Source: Chionis minor (Eukaryota > Chordata > Aves > Charadriiformes > Chionididae). From it: DNA of 64,000 bases. The stretch lies in NCBI GenBank assembly GCA_013398295.1, contig VZSF01010482.1, forward strand, positions 62,001 through 126,000. Reading direction: 5' to 3'. The notes beneath the pieces were generated by a model, which was given only the letters and a program-made list of their open reading frames with translations, searched no databases and was not told where the DNA came from. Positions 10,400 through 20,349 of the stretch are shown piece after piece. The translations under genes and the position numbers were made by a program. Numbering within the stretch: the first letter of the stretch is position 1; the number at the start of each line of letters is the position of its first letter.

Positions 10400-11150
10400 T
10401 TCTATGAGTAAAGCAAGCAAGATTTAAGCCGCAGCAGGAGATGGTCTAGTCGTGGATTTCATTAGTGGTCTCTTTTGCCATCTGTGAGACTTTATGGCTA
10501 AGAAGCTGGATGAAACAGCTTTCTAGAAACTTCTTTAGAGAAAAGACAGCTAGAAAAATGTGAGTCATGCTTATGCTGTATATGGAGAGCCTGTTTTGTC
10601 CTTAGAAATAAAACAAAATGCCAGTAGTTTACCGCTGAGATAACACATGAGAGTCAGAACATGCTGCCACAGGTCGGAGAGGTACCGTTCCCATCCCTCC
10701 CTCCCCTTTTGCCCCTAAAATTGTCAACATAAAAGTTGACAATTAGTTTTTACTGCACATACATGAAGGGAGATACATGCTTTGGCCTCTATGTGAGAGC
10801 AATAATTCTCTTAAATTGATGTGTCAGCGAACTAAAACTCAATATTTTTTTCGCACAGTGTATTTTGCAGTCAGAGGACCTTCACTAATCGGAATAAAGC
10901 AATTTGGCTCCCTGTCATTGCTCACTGAAAACATATGAGCTGGTTGGCACGTATGGCCTCCTAGATTTATCAGTGTCTCCCATCTAGTGCATGGGAGGTT
11001 CAGGGCTGCAGCTCAGAGAGGAGTGAATTTTTATGAATGCTTTTTTCCCCTCCCTGAGAATTCCCAGAGCTAGATTTATTCCTTAGTTTCAGAAATATTT
11101 TATTTATTGTCCATATCCCATATCCTCTTTAGGTCAAACCAAAGTCATAT
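10400..11150. promoter_or_regulatory. CNE-like block containing a perfect hairpin
   Basis: AT-rich, non-repetitive sequence containing the inverted repeat at 10719-10744. Motifs include TTAAATTGATGTGTCAG and CACTAATCGG, and a long T/A-rich right edge (11080-11200). Again inferred from composition only. Confidence 0.33.
10719..10744. repeat. Perfect 10-bp inverted repeat (hairpin)
   Basis: AATTGTCAAC (10719-10728) is followed by the 6-base spacer ATAAAA and then GTTGACAATT (10735-10744), an exact reverse complement. Each arm includes a TGACA core, so as double-stranded DNA it is two head-to-head sites resembling the TALE homeodomain (MEIS/TGIF) core. As RNA it would be a stem too short for a microRNA precursor. 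Confidence 0.8.
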
Positions 11151-12046
11151 TTTACATTTTTTATTTGTATTACTATATCTTTATCGCTTTGTTCATAAAA
11201 TAAAAAGTGCGACGATCCAAAATCTGGGAGAAGTCCTGTTCCCATAGCTCTCCTTTCCTTTCCTTTTTTTTGTGAGAGTGCTGTGATATGAACATACACA
11301 GCTGTCCTTTCAGCCGGACCTATATGAAATGGTTTTGCTGCATCTTGCATCAGGTTCACGAAAGGCCAGCTTTGGTGTCATGTCTTTGTCATACTGCATC
11401 TAAGGAAGTCCCCACCTGCCTCCCGGCTGAACTGGTGCAGCTCACACTGGTGCTCTGCCAGGGTAGATGGGATAGGTGTGTTTTACTAGTCAGCCTTTAC
11501 GGCTTGATTACACCAGAATATGCCCTTTTGCCTCACTGACTCGGTACCCTGTTGTCCTCATCTCTTCTGCTGCAGCTCCAGGGATTGCTCTTTGCCAGCT
11601 CCTGAACTGTGCTTTTCCATAGAGGAATGTTTCTCAGCCTTTGGATAATGTGAACTGCAAAATACACTGGGATCCTGCTGCAACCACTGTGTCACACCTC
11701 TAGTTACAAAGAAAAGGATGTTCTGCACCAGCCGTGGCAGGTGTTGGCTGATAGGCAAGTTACTTCAAAGTTGTGCCAAGGAGAATGCCTGTTTGGGGTA
11801 GAACTGTTTGAATGTTAGGACAACTCTTCCAGTGCTTGCTCGTGACAGAAAGGGCAGGCGTCACGGGGGAAGAGGAGTGTGGTAAGATTCCCGTCCTGGG
11901 CTTGTGCAGAGCCTGTCACAGTGCTGGGACCAGCGCTGTTGATACTACCACGGTGACAATCCTGTGTCTGTGATGACTGTATCCAAGGCCTTGTTCCTGT
12001 CCTCTGTAAATGACCTTAGTGTCAGATGGGACCTAAACCACAAGCA
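11151..12046. other. Unique non-coding sequence, nothing recognised
   Basis: Frames stay below 85 codons and overlap on both strands. No repeat family or motif cluster is recognised. Confidence 0.55.
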
Positions 12047-12267
12047 CCCCATTTCGCAGCTAGATGTAGAAGGAAGTAGGGCTGTGTGCGTAAGTGATAT
12101 TATGGAAAGAAAGGTCAAGTAACTTGTGTGAAGTTAGACAACCAAGGGAGCAGCAGAAGTGAGTGTTTAGACAGTCTCAGATTCCAGGTTGATCTTCTAT
12201 TTATTAGATCATATTAGGTCTGAAGACTGCATGGATATTGCTGTGTTTCTCTTGGCCATTCCAACTG
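12047..12267. repeat. Duplicated segment, copy A
   Basis: These 221 bp recur in the same orientation at 14495-14716. I count about 11 substitutions and one 1-base indel, roughly 95% identity. An uninterrupted identical block of about 122 bp begins at 12074. Internal sequence at 12112-12140 ('ggtcaagtaacttg' then 'gttagaca') resembles a MIR/CORE-SINE core, so an ancient SINE may be embedded. No target-site duplications are evident at the edges. Confidence 0.85.
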
Positions 12268-12829
12268 CACACCCATGCTTCAGTGGGAACCAGGAGAAGA
12301 TATTTTAATCATGGATCAAAAAACTTTTCAATGTATGGATTTGACGAGTTAGTTTCTTGACAACTACTGCCCTAGACCCCCCTCTTCTCTTAGCCATTGT
12401 CACCTGAAAGGAGAAGTAATTGGAAGGCTGACTGCCTAGCTGGCCTGACAAGAGGCATGTGGGCACTGCTGTCCCTCTGGTTATGGACTTTAACTTGCCC
12501 ACGTGGTTGTGAAGACATCAGCTGACTCCTGACCCACACACGAGGCTTAGCCGTCCAGGCGAAGCCTTCAACTAGGACATGCCACTCTGGAAAGTGGCAT
12601 CTGTAACAACTTGATCTTTTCCACAAGAGCGACATGACTTCTGCGTTTGAGATAGAAGGAGTCTGTTCTGTGCCTCCCTTTCAGCCTTTCCCTGGAGATG
12701 ACCTGCTGGCCTCAACAGTTGGGGGAGGACATGCCAGCTGTCCTGGCATGTCCTCTGGCTTCTTCTGCCTTTTTTCCCCATCTTCCCCTGGCATGTTGTG
12801 GAAGGAATGCTAAGAGGATTGGTTAATAA
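12268..12829. other. Unique non-coding sequence between copy A and a CNE-like block
   Basis: No gene or repeat family is recognised. A short imperfect repeat of 'ggcatgtcctc' and its relatives occurs around 12728-12758 (GGACATGCCAG...GGCATGTCCTC), forming a weak inverted repeat. Confidence 0.5.
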
Positions 12830-13290
12830 CCAGAGAAAAATGTCCCGAGCCTTTGGAAGTCCATTTATCCTTTTAATAACACTTTCTCTAATGAGCTATA
12901 TTTTTCTTACTTATCGTTTCCTTTGTTCATGCCCATTACGGTGTTATTCACTATTTTAGCTCAAACAATACCTCTTAAATAAGAGGATAATATTAAATGC
13001 ATCAGCACAAGGAGGGGAAGCCGCTTTTAAAAACTGAAAGTACTGCTTGATTTCCAGTTTCAAAGCATTTAATTTCACCTGGTCCACACTTTTAATATTT
13101 TCCAATAAAATAACTAGATGGGGGCACATTAAAATGGTCTCAGTTGAGCTGTTTTAATAAAAGGAGAAAGTTTAAAGAGCTCGACCATGGATGAAAAGCT
13201 ATTCAAAGCAGGCAGGTTGGATATTTCTGGCATGGATGCATGAGGTATCTGTCTCCACCTCTAATTAAAAGGTCTATATTATTCAGTTCT
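12830..13290. promoter_or_regulatory. CNE-like block inside the duplicated interval
   Basis: A compact AT-rich block with CTTTTAATAACAC, CTAATGAGC, TTAAATGCATCAGC, CATTTAATTTCACC and TCTAATTAAAAGG, without simple-repeat character. It lies midway between the two copies of the 221-bp duplication. Enhancer function is inferred from motif density. Confidence 0.4.
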
Positions 13291-14494
13291 ACAACAGTCC
13301 ACATGATAGACATATTAAAGACCCAAGAGACCACCATGTTGTCCTGTGTTGCATCTTGCTCTCATAGAAGCCCCGTACATGTATATATAACCGATGCCAC
13401 CTGCATTCCTGGGCAATTTGGTGATTCGATCTTTGCATCTCACAGTCCTACCAGCCTGGCAAGGCAGTTGCAGCCTTTGAAAGTGAATTACTCTGGGTAA
13501 CACTGAGCTCCTGGAAAAATGACACAGTCTTTCTGCAGCATAGGTGGAACTACAGAGTCCAGAACTGGAAATATCGTTAATGACAGGAAGAAAACTTGCT
13601 TTATTCCACACCCTTCCATGCGAAATTTTCAAATTGGCATTTCAGGGGGGATTCCACCAAGGAAAAGGCAAATGGGTGCTATTCCTGCAGTTATTGGCCT
13701 ACCAGAACTAGCAGGGAGCTGAGTTTGCTTGAATGGGGAGCAAGTATCACTCTTTATCTGTATCTGAGCAATTCCCAGTCTGTGGGATTCTGTTAAATAT
13801 AAAGCCAAAAAGGCTATCCAGTGGGCTAATAGACTGAAAACCCACATAAAATCTCATGCTTCAGCCTTGGTGCTAACTGTGATTTGCAACCCCACAGTCC
13901 ATTGTAACATTATGCCACATTTGCAAGCTATGAAACAGCTAGAATTCTCTCTGACAATTTTTAAAAAAGGGAAATAAAAAATTATCTTTCTTTTGAAAAC
14001 CTGATTTAAACAGGCTGTAAATAATGAATAGGTTTCTATTTTGCCAGGCACAACAATTGTGTACCATCAGGTGGAAAGCGTACATAGTGTTTTAAAGTAT
14101 AGATGTCTCAAAGTGCAGAGGCATAGGTTTTGCTGAACTTGGTCAGGGAGAGAAATATGTGAGCGACTATAAACCTGGATGGAATTCCCTTAAGAATTTG
14201 GTAGCAAATATGGCTTTCACTAAGGGTTTCCTGGGGAGGGAGAGTTTTGGAATGGCCCCCAAAAGGATGCCTCTTCTCCTATGTAAACATCCAACACAAA
14301 GCATGATGCTCTTTGTAGGTGGTGAGACATCCATTGTGTAACTGCATAGAAACAGTATTAGTATTCTTATAAAATGCAGTTACTGTCTAGAAGGAATACT
14401 CTGATGGCAATAGCAGCATTAGAATTCTTCATACACAAAGGAACTAATTAATTCTGGCATCAAATAAGGAGTGTGGGTAGTTAATTGTTTTAAA
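13291..14494. other. Unique non-coding sequence, nothing recognised
   Basis: Open frames up to 105 codons overlap on both strands and look like chance. No transposon, RNA gene or dense motif cluster is recognised. Confidence 0.55.
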
Positions 14495-14716
14495 CCCCAT
14501 TTCACAGCTAGGTGTAGGAGCAAGTAGGGCTGTGTGCGTAAGTGATATTATGGAAAGAAAGGTCAAGTAACTTGTGTGAAGTTAGACAACCAAGGGAGCA
14601 GCAGAAGTGAGTGTTTAGACAGTCTCAGATTCCAGGTTGATCTGCTGTTTGTTAGATCATATTAGATCTTGAAGACTGCATGGATATTGGTATGCTTCTC
14701 TTGGCCATTCCAACTG
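14495..14716. repeat. Duplicated segment, copy B
   Basis: The second copy of the segment at 12047-12267, same orientation, 2448 bp downstream (start to start). Differences cluster at both ends, while the middle (about 122 bp) is identical. The left edge reads more like the SINE core ('ccccatttcacagc') than copy A, suggesting copy B is closer to the ancestral state. It ends 350 bp before the 3' end of the CR1 fragment. Confidence 0.85.
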
Positions 14717-15065
14717 AATGTTATTTCCCCATGGCTTTTAATCTTATCCTTTAAGGCCAACATTAGTTGTCAAAGATTGTAACAACCTACAACAGATTGC
14801 ATTTTAATGGAGAATTCCAAAGTAATGAGGTATGTTTTCTTTTGTTGTCTTCAGTCTCGTTGCTTCCAGTGCCATCTCATCCAGGATAAGGACACTGGAG
14901 ATATTAACAGAAAAAATGCTGTTGGGATTTTAACCACACCATCACGGAGCAGTGCCATACGCCTTTTTCTGTGTTGGCATCTCTGAGAAGAGCTGCATTG
15001 GTGTGGGAAACTGAGAAAGAGTATCTTTGAAAGGGATAGAAAAGGGAATGGAGGGGGAGGAAAGG
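14717..15065. other. Unique non-coding linker between copy B and the CR1 fragment
   Basis: Nothing recognised. The open frame crossing it on the minus strand (14851-15243) continues into the CR1 and is a chance frame. Confidence 0.5.
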
Positions 15066-16300
15066 CAGAATCGCGGAACAGTTGAAGCAGGAAGGCACCT
15101 TCTAGAAATTGTGTAGTCACAGCCCCCTTGGTCAAAGCAGGGTCACCTACAGCAGGTTGCTCAGAGCATGTCCAGTCAAGTTTGGAATATCTCCAGGGAT
15201 GGATACTCCACAAACTCTCTGGACAACCTGCTGCAGTGCTCAACCACCCTTACAGGAAAAATGCTTTTTTCTCTATGTTTAAATGGAATTTCTATCTTGT
15301 CCACATTACCCTGCAATCCTTGCTTGCCATCCTGTTCCACTGCTTCTGCATTTGATTGCAGGTAATCATCTCTCTCTCGTGCCAGTCCTAGTATAAAGTG
15401 CTCTTCACCAGGGTGGCCAGCCTGTTAACAAACATACTTCCTCCTACTCGAGCACGCGGATCCCATCTCTTCCCACCAGACCCTGATCCTCAAAGAGGAC
15501 CTCCATGGTCATAAAAGCTGAATCTCTATTGTTGATGTTAGCTGCGTAACCAGATGGTGACACACAGAATCTATCCATTCGTCCTCAATCCTTTGCCCCT
15601 CGCTGGCAGGACTGAAGAGAAAGCCAAGCTTAATATGCTCCAGGTTTCCGCTGGTCATAGACTGGTGCCCACACTGCAGAGTAGCAGGTATAATAATCGG
15701 AGGGTCTGAAAAACTTTGACAGTGTCTCAACAATGTCCTGTATCCAAGGCTTGAGCAAACAAAAAGCAAAAAAAACCTCCCTAGATGATGGATCAGGTTA
15801 GCAGGTGGGGACTTCTCTTCCTCGTAGCAGGGAGTCACCCACTGCTATCACTCATAGCTTCTTTCTGGTGCTGCTGGGTAGTTGGGGCTCAGGCAGCTCA
15901 GGTGCTCCATGGGACATTACTTCCAGCTTCTCGTCTACTACCAGTGCACTGACCCTTTTCTGAAGGCACAAGTCTGTGGGTGGAGCAGAAGTTTCCTCTT
16001 GGAAAACGCCTCAGCAGGAGGCCCCAGGCACCCCTGCAGCCCCAGGCCTGCAGACCTGCATCCTCCTCAGGAACTTGGGCTTGGTTGGCACCTCCGATGT
16101 GCCAGGAGTAGCTGCTCCAGTGGGTGCTGGGGACCATGCCCTGTGGCATGGTATCACTGTTGCTGAGCAAGGAACGCAGGAACACTGTCCCCAGCAGAGT
16201 TTGTGCCCTCCTTCTGCATTGCCCTTCTGCACCGGGTGCTGCAGACGCTGCTGGGCAAAGACCTTCTCTCCTGATATTCAGCTGCTGGTGGGACACAGCA
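15066..16300 (-). mobile_element. CR1 LINE fragment, internally deleted
   Basis: CR1 is the main avian non-LTR retrotransposon. Read on the minus strand, two parts are recognisable. The first, about 15380-15850, matches the ORF1 esterase-like (SGNH) region of bird CR1. Landmarks are a GGAGTGACTCCCTGCT-like start at about 15825-15838, a degraded 'SDYY...LLLLHVGT' equivalent at 15660-15710, and the LTSLV/ALxTR-type end with a TAG at 15388-15390. The second, about 15066-15350, matches the CR1 3' end. There the plus strand shows CAGGTTGCTC, TCCAGGGATGG, CTCTGGACAACCTG and CAACCACCCTTACAG in order, closing with a degenerate AGAATC tail at 15067. The roughly 3-kb ORF2 (endonuclease/reverse transcriptase) expected between them is absent. 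The upstream limit (about 16300) is uncertain. Reading frames are broken throughout, so it is inactive. Confidence 0.85.
15380..15850 (-). pseudogene. CR1 ORF1 remnant (esterase-like region)
   Basis: Fragment of the first CR1 open reading frame. In this family ORF1 encodes a nucleic-acid-associated protein that can carry an SGNH-type esterase domain. Minus-strand residues equivalent to the conserved LLLLHVGTDD block appear as LLLCSVGTSL near 15690 in one frame, while the upstream 'SDPPIII' lies in another, showing a frameshift. The flanking 109-codon frame (15509-15838) is only a partial shadow. It cannot encode a functional protein. Confidence 0.65.
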
Positions 16301-19300
16301 GAGTTTAACTGAGTCTGGTGAGACTTGGTAGCGGACCTCAGCAGCGTTCAGTGTGAAATGGCAACTGCAATGGCAGAATGCTCCTCTGTTTTTTCTTTCA
16401 TGGGATATGAAATAAATAATCTCATGAACTCCAGCAGCCATTGGGTGTGGGAGTCTTTTTTCTTGTGTCATCTAGCCTGCTGAAGAGAAACTACTGCAAA
16501 ACAACCAATGTCACTACGCGTAGCCCTTTAATTTTCCAAAGCAGCCTCGCCTCCATCTGGCGCCTGTCTCATGCTGGTTAGTTTGAGATCTTGTGAAAAC
16601 ACAGTTGCAGGTGGTATGACTGTTCTTTGAGATGCAACGTCAGCACTAGGGAGGGCACTGTCTCCTCCTGTACGTGCTCCATGTTCCTGGGTGTGTTAGT
16701 TCTCTGCTCCATTTAGCGATGCGAAAGGCAGGAATGGAAGTGCTTTGAACAAGTCCCAGGGGCTTCAGAACAGAAAAAGGAATATATCTGAGAAACGGGA
16801 GAGTATCTGAGAAGAGAGGAGTTATCAGCATGAGAGACCTCAAGCTGAGTGACTGAGAGTTGACATTCCTTCTATTTATTTATAAAATTTGTAACTGTGG
16901 AAATTAGCCTTAGAAGCTGTAGACCCATTACTGTTAGTTTTATCATCCTTCTAAGACATACCCTGAGGCATTCCTGAAGATTGAATCCTATTGTACTTTG
17001 CAATAAGCCCATAATTGATTATGCTATGGAGCTTTAATATGGGTTGAGAAATGGAATCCAGAGTAAATACATTCAGAATTTTGCTAGCAGGCCAAATTTA
17101 AATCTGGTTTTCTGAACCTGCCAGGATTATTCCTTCCCAGCTAATGATTTAATTTGAACTAGCCACCCTGAGAGGTGCAGTGTGGAAGTCCAGGCTATCT
17201 GCTTGCTGGGCTTCTCTAAAGAAGTTTATCCTGTCTACTTCACCTGTAAATTTGTAAAGATAAAATTAGATTCTAACATTTTTCATTATAGGACATTTTA
17301 GGTCCTGCGCTTCCTCCAGTAATGCTTCAGATGCCTGTTCACAATGTCATCACACACAAATTTGCTGTTTTCTGAAAAACAAGTATATTACACTGTATCT
17401 CAAAAAGTGAGGGAAAACTGAATTAGGTGGTGGTGGTAGTTTGTCTTTATATTTCCTGCTTGAAATATAGCCCCTGTAGCTTCCTAGTCTTCCTTAATTA
17501 TTTTTTCCCCTGGTTCACCCATTTGCTGAAAATCTATCCTTTCTAAAAGAAGCTTGTTCATTTTGCTCATTTATGAGGAACGAGAGGGATGTTGGTCTCT
17601 TCTCTCCCTTTCATTGGAAAGGTTCCTCTTTCCTTTTCTCAGTTGCTAAGGACCATATTATTTCCTTTGATATGCAGGTGGGTCTTGCTGACTATAGCTA
17701 ATTCCAGGGCTTAAAGTGGGCTAACTTGTAAATCTGGTAGAAACTGAAGTTTCTTAAAGCACATCATTTGCTATCTAGGAGGGATACTACACAAGCAAAG
17801 CCAATGATGTTGGTGCAAGCAAAAGGAATTTTGTTCAGAAGTGACAGAATTAGCACTGTTTTCTGACCTTTTTAAATTCCGGATTTGTTTCTGGACCTGA
17901 AATCTCTAAGGCAAAATTTGTTTGTGAGTTTCAGTCTTCAGAGTTGGTTTGAGGCGAGGTTTTTTTGATTCACAATATATATTTATTTGAAAATACTCCT
18001 CATGAAATGTTGTTATTGTCTCTGTGTGGGCTTAAGAGAAAAAATAATTAGTTTCATATTTCCCACTGGAGAAGAACTCCCTCATGTTCTCTCTTTCTCT
18101 CTCTTTCTCATCAATAGCTAAAAAATTGGTTATTTCCCCAGAACTACTACGCCACTGCATCTACTCCATTGAGAAGTGATACATGAGGATTATGTGTTTC
18201 TGTGGACAATGTGCTAATTCTGGTAGTCTCCTTTCACGTGTTCTTACCAAATGTCATGATATTGTGGTTTTGTTTTCTATGACCAGGTAAGAGGAACAAA
18301 TGCAAACTAAAGAGACAAAAATCTGTCATGTCAAACTGGAAAGAGCTGCGATGAAAGAGCAACTTTATTTCATAGTTTGAGCTCTTCCTTACTTAGCTCC
18401 AATGTAAAAGGACACATGATATCTTTGGCACATAATATTTGCAGCTGCAAACAGGTAAAGATGCAACAATAGACGTATGTGGGAAGACAAGGCATAGGCC
18501 ATGAGGAATACATAAACAAAAACCTCTAAACATAAACTTCTTTAGCAAGCATAGAAGTATTGCATTTGAATCAAGCTTTGCATCAGCTGGCAAGTTAAAT
18601 GGAAAGAAATGTGAGTATTTGGTAAATTTTGTAAGAAAGACCTGTTCCTCCTAACACCGAACTTGGTCAAAGTCTGAAAATGCATACTTAGTGTTATGCA
18701 ATAAACTTAAACTTTAATGTTATCCTTTCTCACTTTTTATCTGCACTTCCATTGCTCCAGGGAGACCTTGCATGTAAACTGCCTAATTTTTGCTTTGGCA
18801 CTGGGAGATTCCTACCTCTGCATACAATAGCTCTCTACAAAGCTTTGCCATATGAAAATGTTTTTCCCCTTTGAAAACACCACCTAGAGCTGTTTGAAAC
18901 AGGAGTGGATGATGTGATCATCAAAACCTGAGGGTTTTGCGTCTGTTAAGGGAGTTTTTGTTTCTGCTGCAATGGAGGGTTGACTGCAGAGATTCTAGCA
19001 GAAGACGCTTGGTGGTATAAGCAAATGCAGATCAAAATGTAAAATCATTGCCATCTGTTTTGTACGCAGGAAGAACTAGGATTTGGAGGGCAGAGTCTAG
19101 CAAAACTGTTCCTTGTAAACGCTCCGGCTTTGCTGGATGGAGTGACAAAACGCTGCATGGAGATGAGGCACTGGTGACGTGCGGCTGAGCTGAGCTCAGT
19201 CCTTGAGAAATGGAATTGGCCTTCCCTAGGACAGCTCTCTCCTGCTTTCTTTCATACAGACCCATTTTAACTTTCCAGAAGGCCCAGATACAGCCCCCTG

Positions 19301-20329
19301 CAGTGATTGTGTGGCTTGATTGTGTTGATGCCTGTTACCACAGTGAATGATCTTCCATTGTCTTTGCAGCATGAGAGGAAAAAGAAATGGCCCCAGCAGT
19401 TAGGGTGTTGGCATCTTGCTTGCGCAGGGCAGCAATTCCCTATCTTGCAAAAGCTCATATAGGGGCAAGAAACTATTGATAGGCTGATAGATGGTATTGC
19501 TCTTCCCTGTGGGAAGCACTAACTCTCAGACCTCAGGGGCTACACGCACACACATGCACGCGCACACAAACAGAGGTATATCTATGTGTAAATATGTACA
19601 TCTGTATTTAAAATGCACAAATTTGGAAGGACAGTGATTAGCCTTTACTCCTTGATGTGCTTCTACACGCATCTCCAAGGATGCTCAACAATGTTCTTTA
19701 CACTAGCATCAAAGAGGAGATTTCTTGATTTTGAAAGAGTGGACTTACAGCTAAGAATTTTGGTTCTCGTTCTCATTTGTAACCTGGCATATTCACCCCC
19801 TCCCCTTATTTGTCTGAAGTGGGAAAACAGCACTGATTAAAAGGTCTTTATTAGAATGATATCTTTTCCCCCTTCTCTATATATCTCATTGCAATTCATC
19901 AGCGTATTTATGAGGTCTTTATTAAGACAGGCTAGATTTATTTGTCATTTGTGTTAAATTGTTTATGCCCTTTTAAAAGTGCAGTGTATCCCCAGCATTG
20001 GGGTTTTGGTTATCTGCCTGACAATGATCAAGTGTTATGTTCTGACAAGTGCGTTAAGATCTTGTCCTGGTGCGTATTCTGTGCTATTTGTGAAATGATA
20101 CTGATAAGGAGAGACAGACACTGAATGGATCAGGTGTGCATATATCTTAATTTTTGGTAAATTGCTCAAACCAGTCCAAGTTGGTGATGATCTGGCTTCT
20201 TTGATAAACCAGGCTCCCCAAAGGAGTCTCATCCTGTTTAGGCAGTTAAAACAGGGTCATATTCGCAAAAGAACTCATTGCCAATTTGCAAAAGTGCTTA
20301 TGAAGATCTGCTTGCTTATTTTGGTGCCT
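16301..20329. other. Unique non-coding sequence, nothing recognised
   Basis: Mostly AT-rich with frames below 106 codons. Simple structure is limited to a CT-rich run at about 18090-18112 and a degenerate AC run at about 19545-19570. A 12-base direct repeat, AGGTCTTTATTA, occurs at 19842 and 19913. I see no gene, transposon or strong motif cluster. Confidence 0.55.
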
Positions 20330-20349
20330 GGATGACTGCTGAGTCATCC
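20330..20349. promoter_or_regulatory. Inverted repeat containing an NF-E2/MAF-type site
   Basis: GGATGACT, a 4-base spacer GCTG, and AGTCATCC form a perfect 8-bp inverted repeat. Within it TGCTGAGTCA (20337-20346) equals the extended AP-1/half-MARE core bound by NF-E2, BACH and small MAF factors. Whether it is used is unknown. Confidence 0.4.

Noticed and set aside
10719..10744. MicroRNA precursor
   Set aside because: The stem is only 10 bp and flanking bases do not extend the pairing to precursor length.
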